A stretch of DNA of 64,000 nucleotides from Azospirillum sp. OGB3 (GCF_014192915.1 NZ_JACHYN010000019.1:35877-99876); one strand, 5' to 3'. Counted from the first letter of the stretch, positions 1-8,700 are shown. Translations and numbers: made by a program. The notes: a model not told the origin generated them from the sequence alone.

Positions 1-1
1 G

Positions 2-574
2 GTCTGGCGGGTGCCGGCGCTGCGCGGCTTCGCCCTGATGGGCTTCTTCTTCTCGGCGATCCAGCTGTCGTTGATGGCCTTCACGGTGAACATGCTGGTG
101 CACGACCTGCACTGGTCCATCGTGTCGGCCGGGCTGGCCGTGTCGGTGATGCAGGCGGCGGGGGCGGCGGCGCGCATCGGCTGGGGGCTGCTGGCCGACC
201 GGCTGCGCTCCGGCGTGGCGGTGCTGGGCGGCATCGGCGGGCTGTCCGCCGTCTCGGCCTTGGCCACCGCCGGCCTGGGGCCGAGCTGGCCGGTGCCCGC
301 GGTGATCGGCGTGCTGACGGTGTTCGGCATCGCCGCCATCGGCTGGAACGGCGTGTTCCTGGCGGAGGTGGCGCGCGTCGCCCCGAAAGGCACGGCCAGC
401 ACGGCGACGGGCGGCGCGTTGATGTTCACCTTCTCCGGCGTGGTCGTCGGTCCGGCGCTGTTCGCCACCCTGTTCAACACGGTCGGCAGCTACGGCGAGA
501 CCTTCGCCTTGATGATGGCCTTCCCTCTGGCCGGGGCGGCGGCCGTCCTGTTCTGGTCGCGCCGCAAAACTTGA
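2..574 (+). CDS. MFS transporter, C-terminal part (5' end outside window)
   Basis: The reading frame is already open at the window edge and runs to a TGA, leaving about 190 residues. The fragment is almost wholly hydrophobic, with several predicted membrane helices. It carries a motif-A-like loop (GLLADRLRSG, about residues 60-70 of the visible part), which in the major facilitator superfamily lies between helices 2-3 or 8-9. Because the protein ends about 120 residues later, this is probably the helix 8-9 copy, so the C-terminal half is what is visible. The substrate cannot be told. The next gene on the same strand encodes a TRAP solute-binding protein, about 130 bases away behind its own promoter-like sequence, so the two are probably separate units. 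Confidence 0.8.
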   Translation, partial: VWRVPALRGFALMGFFFSAIQLSLMAFTVNMLVHDLHWSIVSAGLAVSVMQAAGAAARIGWGLLADRLRSGVAVLGGIGGLSAVSALATAGLGPSWPVPAVIGVLTVFGIAAIGWNGVFLAEVARVAPKGTASTATGGALMFTFSGVVVGPALFATLFNTVGSYGETFALMMAFPLAGAAAVLFWSRRKT

Positions 575-604
575 TGGCGGGGGTCATAGGCCCATCGCGC
601 AGAG

Positions 605-651
605 TTGTACGTACAATATTGTTGGCATCGCCCACTGTTTTCCCCTATGAT
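605..651 (+). promoter_or_regulatory. Palindromic operator plus sigma70-like promoter before the TRAP protein gene
   Basis: A perfect 12-bp palindrome, TTGTACGTACAA, occupies 605-616. It resembles operators bound by GntR-family repressors. Just downstream, TTGGCA (622-627) and TATGAT (646-651) are 18 bases apart and make a plausible -35/-10 pair, placing transcription start near 658, about 45 bases before the start codon. Both the promoter role and the regulator family are inferred from sequence shape only. Confidence 0.5.
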
Positions 652-704
652 CGTTCGGACAAGCGGGCCAGAAGCGTCCGAACGCAGTCATGGGAGGGAA
701 GCCA

Positions 705-1736
705 ATGTTGAATCCGTCACTCTTCAGGCCATTCTGGGCGAAGACGCTGCTGGTCGGCATGACCGTGGCCGGGCTGGCCGCCGGGACGCCGGGCCAGGCC
801 CGCGCGCAGGCGGCGCCGGTCGAGATGGTGATGACGGACGAGATCGCGACGTCCCACTGGACCGCCAAGATGATGGACGAGTATGCCGCCCTCATCGAGG
901 AGCGCTCGAAGGGCCGCATCAAGCCGAAGGTCTTCCACTCCGGCACGCTCTACAAGGACAAGGACGCCGTCGCCGCCCTCGGGTCGGGCGCCGTGCACAT
1001 GGTCTGGCCGGTCAGCGTGCAGCTTGAGAGCATCGCCCCGCAGTACGGCGTGGTGAACCTGCCCTTCGCCGTCACCGACGCCGCGATGTCCAAGCCGGAA
1101 ACCGCGCAGGAGGTCTCGAAGCTGCTGTCCGGGCTGGTGTCCGACAAGGGCATCCGCGTCATGGGGCTGATGCGCACCGCCGACCTGATCTTCCTCTTCA
1201 AGGACAAGGAGGTCGACTCCGTCGGCGACCTGAAGGGCAGCAAGATCCGCCTGACCGGCGGCCGGGTCCTGCAGCTTCTGATGCGCGACTTCGGGGCCAG
1301 CCCGGTGTCGATGCCCGCCTCCGAAATGGCGGCGGCGCTGATGCAGGGGGCCATCGACGGCATCTACACGTCCGCCGGCGGCTGGGAAATGGTCGGCACC
1401 AACGCCGCCAAGGTCGCGTCGCTGATACCGGGCATGAGCCTGCTCACCTACTCCGTCCTGGTCGACGACAAGTGGATGAAGGGCCTGCCCGACGATCTGC
1501 GGCAGGTGGTGGAGACGACCACCAACGAGATCATCGCCAAGCAGTGGCAGCGCGCCATCGACGCCGACAAGAAGACCATGGACCAGATGATCGCCCAGGG
1601 CGGGCGGCTGGCCGTGGCGCCCGAGGCGGAGCAGGCGAAATTCCGCGAGATTGCCAACAAGGTCAACCAGGACTACGTCCGGCGCTACCCTGAGATCTGG
1701 AAGCAGTATCAGGCCATCGTCGGCGAAAAGAGCTGA
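705..1736 (+). CDS. TRAP transporter solute-binding protein, DctP family
   Basis: Periplasmic substrate receptor of a tripartite ATP-independent (TRAP) transporter, a family that captures carboxylates, sugar acids or related anions. The N-terminus is a signal peptide: a short positive start, a hydrophobic run, then an AxA-type cleavage site near residue 30. The mature part follows the DctP pattern, with the family's HSGTLYKDKDAV-like segment near the N-terminus, the conserved Arg-containing KIRLTGG region mid-protein and a GAIDGIYTS segment. The start at 705 has a strong GGGAGGGA ribosome site; an in-frame ATG at 690 lies upstream of that site. No DctQ or DctM membrane gene is adjacent, so its partner is elsewhere or was lost. 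A strong terminator follows. Confidence 0.9.
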   Translation: MLNPSLFRPFWAKTLLVGMTVAGLAAGTPGQARAQAAPVEMVMTDEIATSHWTAKMMDEYAALIEERSKGRIKPKVFHSGTLYKDKDAVAALGSGAVHMVWPVSVQLESIAPQYGVVNLPFAVTDAAMSKPETAQEVSKLLSGLVSDKGIRVMGLMRTADLIFLFKDKEVDSVGDLKGSKIRLTGGRVLQLLMRDFGASPVSMPASEMAAALMQGAIDGIYTSAGGWEMVGTNAAKVASLIPGMSLLTYSVLVDDKWMKGLPDDLRQVVETTTNEIIAKQWQRAIDADKKTMDQMIAQGGRLAVAPEAEQAKFREIANKVNQDYVRRYPEIWKQYQAIVGEKS

Positions 1737-1761
1737 GGCGATCCCCCTCGCTTCACCTCAC

Positions 1762-1806
1762 GGTGCGGGCGGCGTTCCGGAAGGAGCGCCATCCGCACCT
1801 TTTTTT
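1762..1806 (+). terminator. Rho-independent terminator after the TRAP protein gene
   Basis: GGTGCGG (1762-1768) pairs with CCGCACC (1793-1799), with a further inner GGCG/CGCC stem. The hairpin is followed immediately by seven T residues (1800-1806). Confidence 0.9.
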
Positions 1807-1814
1807 ATGCGTGC

Positions 1815-2516
1815 TCAGACCGACCGCATGAGGCCGCCGTCCACCCGGATGTTCTGCCCGGTGATGTAGCCGGCCCCGTCGGAGGCGAGGAAGGCGACGG
1901 TCGCCGCGATCTCCTCGCTCTTGCCGTAGCGGGCCATCGGAACGCCCTGGCGCCGCTCCTCGGTCGCCGGCAGGCTGTCGATCCAGCCGGGCAGCACGTT
2001 GTTCATCCGCACGTTGTCGGCGGCGTACTGGTCGGCGAACAGCTTGGTGAAGGAGGCCAGCCCGGCCCGCGCGACGGCGGAGGTCGGGAACATCGGGCTC
2101 GGCTCGAAGGCCCAGGCGGTCGAGATGTTGATGATCGTCCCGCCCTTCTGCCCGACCATGACTGGGGTCACCAGCCGGACCGCCCGGACGACGTTCAGGA
2201 AATAGACCTCGATCCCCTTGTGCCAGTCCTCGTCGGTCAGCTCCAGCAGGCCTTTTCGCGGGCCGTGGCCGGCGCTGTTCACCAGCGCGTCGATGCGGCC
2301 CCAGCGCTCCATCGTCCGGGTCACCAGACGCTCCAAATCCTCGGCGGATTGGTTCGAGCCGGTGACGCCGATCCCGCCCAGCTCCTCCGCCAGAGCCTCG
2401 CCCTTGCCGGAGGAGGACAGCACCGCGATGTTGAATCCGTCCGCCGCGAGGCGCCGCGCCGCCGCGGCCCCCATGCCGCTGCCGCCCGCGGTGATGATGG
2501 CAACCTTATCGCCCAT
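1815..2516 (-). CDS. SDR-family protein lacking the canonical catalytic Tyr/Lys
   Basis: Short-chain dehydrogenase/reductase fold of 233 residues. The nucleotide-binding loop is TAGGSGMG (residues 9-16), a variant of TGxxxGxG. An NSAG motif is at 80-83, the structural/catalytic Ser at 132 (NIS), and the C-terminal GQNIRVDGG stretch is typical of the family. The active-site YxxxK is replaced by SAVAR (residues 146-150): the Tyr position is Ser and the Lys position Arg. Ordinary SDR proton relay is therefore unlikely. It may be a divergent enzyme or a binding protein. It is convergent with the TRAP protein gene and no pathway partner is next to it. The substrate is unknown. Confidence 0.85.
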   Translation of the reverse strand: MGDKVAIITAGGSGMGAAAARRLAADGFNIAVLSSSGKGEALAEELGGIGVTGSNQSAEDLERLVTRTMERWGRIDALVNSAGHGPRKGLLELTDEDWHKGIEVYFLNVVRAVRLVTPVMVGQKGGTIINISTAWAFEPSPMFPTSAVARAGLASFTKLFADQYAADNVRMNNVLPGWIDSLPATEERRQGVPMARYGKSEEIAATVAFLASDGAGYITGQNIRVDGGLMRSV

Positions 2517-2651
2517 GATTCGTCATCCCTCTCCTGCCGGAACGGTTCGTCCGTTCCTTCTCCTCCTGTATCGCACCGGACGCAGGACGGGGCCAAGGGA
2601 AGCGTGCGCGTGCCTTTGGGCGCCGTAAGGACAGCGCCGGATTTAGGCCGG

Positions 2652-2777
2652 TCAGAGGGTGAGCAGGAAAGCCAGTGAGGCGATGGGAGCCGCCGTGACG
2701 AAGCCGACGGCGACGAAACGCTCGACCGGGCTCCAGGACGCCCAATCCCGCTGAAGCGAGGACAAGAACGACTTCAT
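2652..2777 (-). CDS. Small single-pass membrane protein (41 aa), unrecognised
   Basis: A short frame that starts with ATG behind a GTGAGGG ribosome site six to seven bases away. The first 20 residues are polar and aromatic (two Trp). Residues 21-41 form one hydrophobic helix reaching the stop codon, so it looks like a small tail-anchored inner-membrane protein. I do not recognise a family. It lies alone between the SDR gene and the GT9 gene, all on the minus strand, with about 130-210 bases either side. Coding status rests on the ribosome site and the amphipathic/hydrophobic layout only. Confidence 0.5.
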   Translation of the reverse strand: MKSFLSSLQRDWASWSPVERFVAVGFVTAAPIASLAFLLTL

Positions 2778-2985
2778 GATCCCTCACGGACCGGCTGATG
2801 TTGCAATGCATATAAGATACGGTTTCCGAGGGCGTTCGTGCCAGGGGCGTGGCTTCCGTATCGCGAAATATCGGGGGGGTGATGCAGCGCTGCCACAGGC
2901 CGAAAAGCGGCACTCCGAAAGGGCTTTGCCGGGCCGGCGCCGTCAAAGGTTGCCCATCGGCCACAGGGATCGATGGGTGGACGGG

Positions 2986-4116
2986 TCAGGGCGACGCGCC
3001 GCCGCTCCCGCCGAACAGGGCGAGAATGCGCGCCGCCGCAAGCTCCGGCGGGATCGAGGCGATGCAATGCGCCTCCACCGCCGTGCAGCTTTCCGCCGCG
3101 CAGGGCGGAAGCGCCGCCGCCGGCCGCAGCACCAGCGCCCGCGCGCACCAGGGGCGGAAGCGTTCCGGCGCGTGGAGGTGGTTGGTGTCCCCGCCCTCCG
3201 GATGGCAGGAGAAGACGGCGACCGGCACGCCCACGGCGGCCCCCAGATGGGCAGGGCCGGAATCCATGGCGATCAGCCCCGCCGTCCGCTCTATCACCGC
3301 GGCCGCCAAGCGCAGGCCGGTCTGCCCGGTCAGGTCGGTCACGCGCCCCGGCAGGGCTGCGGCGATCCGCTCCGCCGCCGCCCGCTCCAACTCCGTGCCG
3401 AGAACCGCCACCCGCGCGCCGAGCGCGATCGCCACCACGGCGACCACCGCCGCCAGCCGCTCCGGCGGGTATTCGCGGCGCGCGGCGGCGGCGCCCGGCG
3501 CCACGGCGACGATCCGCTCCCCCACCGCATCGGCCAGCAGGCGGGCCGCCTCCGCCCGGTCCTCCGCGGTCAGGTGCAGCTCCACCCCGTCGCCGTCCGG
3601 CGCACCGCCGGCGAAGCGCAGCAATGCGAGGTTCTGCTCCACCTCGTGGCGGCCCGGCGGCGGCGTCAGCCGGTGGGTGTAGGCGCGGTCGAAGCCGGCG
3701 TTGCCCGACGCCTTCCAAGGCGTGACTGCCTCGGAGAATCCAACAACGGCGCGGGCGCGGCTGTTCGCGGCGAGCACCGTGGCGCCGTGGCGGTCGAAAT
3801 CGTAGCGGGGGACCAGCGTCAGGTCGAAGCCGGCGCGGAACGCCTCCGCGAAGGCCGCCGCACCGCCCGGCGTGACGCCGCGCAGGTCGATGCCGCCGCC
3901 CGGCTTCGGATGGGGCGCCACCACCGCGTCGACATGCGGACAGGTCATGGCGAGGTCGGCCACCGCCGGGCGCACCGCCAGCACGATTCGTGCCTGTGGC
4001 GCCGAGGTCCGCAGACCGCGCAGGAAGGGCGTGGCGAGCACGAAGTCGCCCGCCTCGTCCAGCTTCACCACCAGGATGCGCCGGGCGGAGGCAAGTTCGA
4101 AGACGGCGTCCGTCAT
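2986..4116 (-). CDS. Glycosyltransferase family 9 (heptosyltransferase-like)
   Basis: About 376 residues with the GT-B fold of ADP-heptose:LPS heptosyltransferases. The N-terminus has the ILVVKLDEAGDFVLATPFLRGL pattern of the acceptor domain, split here around KLDEAGD (the family usually has R.D.iGD). The C-terminal half contains the donor-site segments DLTGQTGL and AMDSGPAHLGAAVG, which are diagnostic of GT9. The start is set by an ATGA overlap with the stop codon of the upstream TPR/OGT gene, so the two are translationally coupled. This suggests a role in glycosylating the same target rather than in core LPS assembly. Donor and acceptor cannot be read from sequence. Confidence 0.85.
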   Translation of the reverse strand: MTDAVFELASARRILVVKLDEAGDFVLATPFLRGLRTSAPQARIVLAVRPAVADLAMTCPHVDAVVAPHPKPGGGIDLRGVTPGGAAAFAEAFRAGFDLTLVPRYDFDRHGATVLAANSRARAVVGFSEAVTPWKASGNAGFDRAYTHRLTPPPGRHEVEQNLALLRFAGGAPDGDGVELHLTAEDRAEAARLLADAVGERIVAVAPGAAAARREYPPERLAAVVAVVAIALGARVAVLGTELERAAAERIAAALPGRVTDLTGQTGLRLAAAVIERTAGLIAMDSGPAHLGAAVGVPVAVFSCHPEGGDTNHLHAPERFRPWCARALVLRPAAALPPCAAESCTAVEAHCIASIPPELAAARILALFGGSGGASP

Positions 4117-6752
4117 GCCGCGCTCATGTCGATGCGGGTGGGCGGCAGACCGGCGCACCAGCGCCGCCACGCCATGCGGTAGCCGGCCTCGACCGCCCGG
4201 ACGTACCCCGCCTCGTCCATCAGCGGGGAGCGCGCCATGCGCTCGCGCAAGCCCACGCGCTGCGCCTCCAGAAAGGCGCGGTCCGTGGCCAGCCGGACGG
4301 CGAGCGCCACGTAATCGTCCTCACGCTCCACCACCAGCCCGCCCAGCCCGACGCTGCCCAGCATGGTGGCGCCCCAGCGGGAGATCATCGCCTCCCCCGC
4401 GATGGACAGCACCGGCACCCCCATCCACAGCGCGTCGCAGGTCGTCGTTCCGCCGTTGGCGAAGACGGGATCGAGCGCGCAATCGAGCAGCCGGTAATCC
4501 TCGTAGGGGTCCGGGGCGGTGCCGCGCAGCAGCAGCCGCGACTCCGCCACCCCATGGGCGGCGAAGGCGTCCAGCACCCGCCGCGCCACCCCGCCGCCGG
4601 ACAGCCCCCGCCATTTCAGCATCAGCCGCGCCTCCGGCACCGCTGCCAGCACCCGACCCCACAGCGCGAGCGTGGAGGCGTTCAGCTTGGTCAGGTTGTT
4701 GAAGGAGCCGAAGGTGAACACCCCCGCCGTCTCCACCGGCGGACGATCCGGCGGCACGGCGGTGGACTCCGCGGGGCGGTAGCACAGCACGCTTCCCGGC
4801 AGGCGGATCAGCTTTTCCGTGTGCAGGGCGTCCGCGCTCGCCGCGGCGAAGCGGTGGTCGGAAAACTGGTAGTCCATCGCCGTCAGGCCCGTCGTGTTCG
4901 GGTAGAGCGGCAGGCTGACCTGGACCGGCGCCGGGCGCCGGATGAACAGCGGCATGCGGTTGCGCGACATGTGTCCGCCGCAGTCCACCAGCAGGTCGAT
5001 GCCGTCCGCCCGGATCAGCCGCTCCAGCTCGTCGTCCGGCAGGGCGGCGACGGCGCGCCAGCGGTCAGCCAGCGCGGCGAAGCGGTCCGTCGCCGCGTCC
5101 TTGGGCAGGTCGGCGTAGTAGCAGGTCACCTCCACCGCCGCCCGGTCGTGGCCTTCGACCAGCGGCAGCAGGAAGTGATAGCCCGGCCCCGGGTAGCGCT
5201 GGAAATCCGGCGACAGGTAGCCGACGCGCAAGCGGCGCTCCGGATCGCGGTCCGCCGCGTCGAAACGCGGGACGGCCGGCGGCACCGGCATCACGGCGCG
5301 CTCGAACCGCCTGTGTTCCTCGAACACCGCGCCGAGGTCCGCCTCTTCGGCGAAGCACAGGCAGAACAGCAGGTTGGAGCGCACCTCCGCGTCCTGAGGC
5401 GCGCGATCCAGCGCAGCGCGCAGGGCGGCCACCGCCTCGCCGTGGCGGCCGAGCGCCATCAGCGCGACTCCCAGGTTGGAGCTGGCCAGCGCCTCCCGCT
5501 CCGCCGCGCGCAGCACCAGCGCCCGCCGCAGCAGGGTCAGCGCCTCGTCGAAGGCGCCCGCATCGATGGCGTGGGTGCCGAGGTTGGTCCAGCCGGCGGC
5601 GCCGTCGGGTTGCAGGGCCAGCGCACGCCGGAACCACGCCCGCGCCTCCCCCGGACGCTTGGCCCGGTGCTGAACGGCCCCGGTGTTGAGGGCGTGGCCC
5701 GCCTCCTCCGGGTCGGCGCGGACGGCGCGGCGGGCGGCGGTCGCGGCTTCCTCCATCGCGCCCAGGGCCGACAGCGCCATGCCCAGCCCGGTCAGCGCCG
5801 AGGCGGATTCCGGGGCCAGCGCCAGGGCACGCCGATAACAGCGCGGCGCCGCCACGGGATGCCCGCGCTCCTGCCACAGATTGCCGAGCACCAGCAGGGA
5901 GTCCAGAGCCGGAGCCAGAACCGCCGACCGCCCCAGCCACGCCGCCCCCTCGCGCCAAGGCCCCGCCGCGGCCAGCGCCGCGCCCAGGATCTTCGCGCCC
6001 TCGCCGTACCCCGGCTCCAGCGCCATCAGCCGACGTCCGGCATCGGCCGCGCCGGCCATGTCGCCCAGCGCGTGGCACAGGCCGGTCACCTGCTCCCGCG
6101 CCTGGACCAGCAGCGGCGCCAAAGCGGCGGCGCGGCGGAAGGCGGCGAGCGCATCGCGCGGACGCCCGGCGTCGCGCAGCGCGGCCCCCTGGTTGTAGAC
6201 AGCCAGCACCTCACCGGGGGCGAGCGCCGACGCCCGCCCGTACCAGTCCGCCGCCGGACCGGGCCGCCCCAGATCGTACAGCGCGTCGGCCAGGGCGTTC
6301 GCGGCCTCCCCATCCTCCGGCGCCAACGCCAGCAGGCGACGGAAGGCCCGCGCCGCGGCCTCCGCCTGTCCCAGCTTCGTCTGGGCGGCAGCCTCCAGCC
6401 GGTGATGGTCGGGGACCAGCGGGGCGAGGCGGGCGGCGTGGCTGTAAGCGTCCGCGGCCTCCGCCCAGCGCCCGACTGACTCCAGCACGCGGCCCAGGTT
6501 GAGGCGGAAGATGGGCTGGCCGCCGTCCTTCGCCACGGCCTTGCGGATCAGCGTGATCCCGGCCTCCGGATCGCCGGTCTGCGCCGTCAACAGCCCCAGC
6601 AGATGCAGCGCGTCGCTCTGCTCCGGCATGTGGCGCAGCACGCGCTCGTAGAGGGGGCGCGCCTCCGTCAGCCGTCCGTTCTGGTGATGGACGACGGCCT
6701 GCGCCAGCGTCTCCTGGAGCGTGGCAGGGGAAGAATTGCGGCTGGCGCTCAT
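4113..6752 (-). CDS. TPR-repeat O-linked GlcNAc transferase-like protein (SPINDLY/GT41)
   Basis: About 879 residues. The N-terminal half (roughly 1-470) is a run of tetratricopeptide repeats. The C-terminal part matches the GT41 family: RVGYLSPDF, LLVDCGGHMSRNRMP, RRPAPVQVS, TTGLTAMDY, FGSFNNLTKL and NGGTTTCDALWMGVPV, the last being the nucleotide-sugar-binding end. Bacterial members of this family modify flagellins and other surface proteins with O-linked sugars. The start at the internal MSAS fits the protein pattern better than an upstream in-frame ATG that adds an Arg-rich stretch. It is first in a two-gene unit with the overlapping GT9 gene. The target protein is not nearby. Confidence 0.88.
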   Translation of the reverse strand: MSASRNSSPATLQETLAQAVVHHQNGRLTEARPLYERVLRHMPEQSDALHLLGLLTAQTGDPEAGITLIRKAVAKDGGQPIFRLNLGRVLESVGRWAEAADAYSHAARLAPLVPDHHRLEAAAQTKLGQAEAAARAFRRLLALAPEDGEAANALADALYDLGRPGPAADWYGRASALAPGEVLAVYNQGAALRDAGRPRDALAAFRRAAALAPLLVQAREQVTGLCHALGDMAGAADAGRRLMALEPGYGEGAKILGAALAAAGPWREGAAWLGRSAVLAPALDSLLVLGNLWQERGHPVAAPRCYRRALALAPESASALTGLGMALSALGAMEEAATAARRAVRADPEEAGHALNTGAVQHRAKRPGEARAWFRRALALQPDGAAGWTNLGTHAIDAGAFDEALTLLRRALVLRAAEREALASSNLGVALMALGRHGEAVAALRAALDRAPQDAEVRSNLLFCLCFAEEADLGAVFEEHRRFERAVMPVPPAVPRFDAADRDPERRLRVGYLSPDFQRYPGPGYHFLLPLVEGHDRAAVEVTCYYADLPKDAATDRFAALADRWRAVAALPDDELERLIRADGIDLLVDCGGHMSRNRMPLFIRRPAPVQVSLPLYPNTTGLTAMDYQFSDHRFAAASADALHTEKLIRLPGSVLCYRPAESTAVPPDRPPVETAGVFTFGSFNNLTKLNASTLALWGRVLAAVPEARLMLKWRGLSGGGVARRVLDAFAAHGVAESRLLLRGTAPDPYEDYRLLDCALDPVFANGGTTTCDALWMGVPVLSIAGEAMISRWGATMLGSVGLGGLVVEREDDYVALAVRLATDRAFLEAQRVGLRERMARSPLMDEAGYVRAVEAGYRMAWRRWCAGLPPTRIDMSAA

Positions 6753-6877
6753 GACGGTCCGTTCGGCTGGCCCATAGATAGGGCGTCGGAGGCGCAGTGT
6801 AGCGCGCCCACGCGACCGCGGGTACGAATGCGTCACTGCTTCCGGGACAATCCGGCTTTGCCTTGCTGGCGACCGGG

Positions 6878-7420
6878 TCAGACGGCTCCCCCGCCGGGCG
6901 CCAACCGGGCGGCGGCGTTCGCGGCGCCCATGGCGAGCGCCGCCTCGCGGGCGGTCAGGCCGCGGGCGTCCCGCGCGTCGGGATCGGCGCCGCGGGCCAG
7001 CAGAACGTCCACCATCGCGACGCGGTCGAACATAGCGGCGGTCATCAGCGCGGTCCGCCCGTCAGGCCCGCAACCGTTCACCAAGGCCCCCTCCTCCAGC
7101 AGGACGCGCAGCACCGCCTCATCCCCCTTGAAGGCGGCGGCGGCCAGCGGCGTCTGCCCGCGGTCGTTGGCCAGCTCCGGATCGGCGCCGTGGCGCATCA
7201 GGTTGCGGGCCAGTTCGGCATGGCCATGATAGCTGGCCAGCATCAGCAGGCTGTCGCCCTTGTCGTTGCGCAGGTTGGGCGGCAGGCCCATCTCCAGCAG
7301 CTCGGTCAGTTCGGCGGTGCCGCCGGAGCGCGCCCAATGGAACAGCTTGCCGGCGAAGGCGATGGTGTCCTCATCGAGTTCTCTGCGCGGCTCCCGTTGC
7401 GGCTCCCCCTGCGCTCCCAT
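6878..7420 (-). CDS. Ankyrin-repeat protein
   Basis: 180 residues, with four to five ankyrin repeats filling residues about 45-170. The repeats carry GDSLLMLASYHGHAELARNLMRHGADPE, GQTPLAAAAFKGDEAVLRVLLEEGA, GRTALMTAAMFDRVAMVDVLLARGADPD and ARGLTAREAALAMG type units, here named by their conserved TPLxxAA and GADPxxxxxxG features. No signal peptide is seen, so it is probably cytoplasmic and mediates protein-protein contacts. It lies 29 bases after the LysR gene on the same strand and may be co-transcribed with it. The partner is unknown. Confidence 0.85.
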   Translation of the reverse strand: MGAQGEPQREPRRELDEDTIAFAGKLFHWARSGGTAELTELLEMGLPPNLRNDKGDSLLMLASYHGHAELARNLMRHGADPELANDRGQTPLAAAAFKGDEAVLRVLLEEGALVNGCGPDGRTALMTAAMFDRVAMVDVLLARGADPDARDARGLTAREAALAMGAANAAARLAPGGGAV

Positions 7421-7449
7421 GGCGGCGCTCCCCCGGTCAAAATTTCGGC

Positions 7450-8370
7450 TCAAACCGGGGAAACAGCCGCCGCAGCGCTTTGTTGCACCATCTCGCCGCG
7501 CGCCTCCTCCAGCAGCCAGCCGCGGAAGGCGGCGACGGCCGGGCGGTCCTGCATCCCCTCCGGACAGACGAACCAATAGCTGCCGGACGACGCCTCGATC
7601 TCCGGGAAGGGCAGGACGAGCCGCCCCGCTGCCACATCCTCGGCGCACAGCATGCGGTCGGCGACGGTGGCGCCCATCCCGGCGGCGGCGGCCTGCATCG
7701 CCGGGTCCATGGCGTCGAACACCGCGCCTTGGCGCAGCGCCTCGAAGAAGGGCAGACCCGCCGCGGCCAGCCAGGTCCGCCAGTCCTGCCCCTCCGAACA
7801 GCCGTGCAGCAGCGGGATGGCGCCGAGGTCCATCGGCACCCGCAGCCGCTCGGCCAGGGCCGGCGGACAGACGACGGTCAGGCGTTCCGGCAGCACCTCC
7901 GCGGCGGCGAAGCCGGGCGGCACCTCCCGGCAATAGGGGATGGCGGCGTCGAACTCCTGCGGGTCGAACTCCAGCCCGCTGCTCCAGGCAACGGTCACCC
8001 GCACCTGCACGTCGGGGTGGCGCGCCTGGAAGCGGACAAGCCGCGGCATCAGCCAGCGGATGCCGAAGGAAAAGGCCACCCTGATCCGCAAATCCCGTCC
8101 CCGCGCCGCCAACCGCGCCGCCGTGCCGGCGATACGGTCGAAGGACTCCGACAGCACCGGCAGCAGGGCGCGCCCATCGTCGGTCAGCTCGACCCGTCGG
8201 GTCAGCCGCCGGAACAGCGGCACGCCCAGCCACTCCTCCAGCCCCATGATCTGCCGGCTGACCGCGCCCTGGGTCACGCACAGCTCGTCCGCCGCCTTGG
8301 AGAAGCTCTCGTGGCGGGCCGCCGCCTCGAAGGCGCGCAGGGCATGAAGGGGCGGCAGGGCACGCCGCAT
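7450..8370 (-). CDS. LysR-family transcriptional regulator, GcvA-like
   Basis: 306 residues. The N-terminus (LPPLHALRAFEAAARHESFSKAA) is the classic winged-helix domain of GcvA/AmpR-type LysR regulators, with the recognition helix at TQGAVSRQI. Residues about 90-300 form the periplasmic-binding-protein-like effector domain. The ATG at 8370 was chosen over upstream ATGs because GGAG stands six bases before it and because family members start at this point. It is transcribed away from a small DUF1127 gene across a 117-base gap, the usual arrangement for a LysR protein and a regulated target. The effector cannot be inferred. Confidence 0.9.
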   Translation of the reverse strand: MRRALPPLHALRAFEAAARHESFSKAADELCVTQGAVSRQIMGLEEWLGVPLFRRLTRRVELTDDGRALLPVLSESFDRIAGTAARLAARGRDLRIRVAFSFGIRWLMPRLVRFQARHPDVQVRVTVAWSSGLEFDPQEFDAAIPYCREVPPGFAAAEVLPERLTVVCPPALAERLRVPMDLGAIPLLHGCSEGQDWRTWLAAAGLPFFEALRQGAVFDAMDPAMQAAAAGMGATVADRMLCAEDVAAGRLVLPFPEIEASSGSYWFVCPEGMQDRPAVAAFRGWLLEEARGEMVQQSAAAAVSPV

Positions 8371-8487
8371 CGTACGCTCCATGGATGAGTCTCGCTCATC
8401 CATCTTATGAGAAAGCATGGTTTGTCGTCCACGCGGCTAAGCGCGATTTTCCGGCTTCGAGGAATGACCGACCGGCGGGAGGGCCGC

Positions 8488-8700
8488 ATGACGAGCATGA
8501 GCGGAACGCACGACAAGCGGGGCGGCGGAGCGACCGCCGGCCCCACCGCCCTCTCCTGGCTCGCCCGCCTGAACGGTTGGCGGGAGCGGCGGGCGCTGCG
8601 CCGCGCCCTGGCCCGCATGGACGCGCATCTCTGGGCCGATCTCGGCTTCGACGAGGCGGCGGCGCGGGAGGAGATGGACAAACCGTTCTGGAAAGGGTGA
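8488..8700 (+). CDS. DUF1127 small protein (YjiS-like)
   Basis: 70 residues. The C-terminal half carries the DUF1127 pattern: an Arg-rich amphipathic helix (WRERRALRRALARMD), then HLWADLGFDEAAAREEMDKPFW with the family's terminal PFW. In alphaproteobacteria short DUF1127 proteins bind RNA or membranes and influence phosphate and carbon metabolism; for this one the role is unknown. The ATG at 8488 has GGGAGG five bases upstream and is preferred to earlier in-frame starts. It is divergent from the LysR gene, which may control it. Confidence 0.75.
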   Translation: MTSMSGTHDKRGGGATAGPTALSWLARLNGWRERRALRRALARMDAHLWADLGFDEAAAREEMDKPFWKG

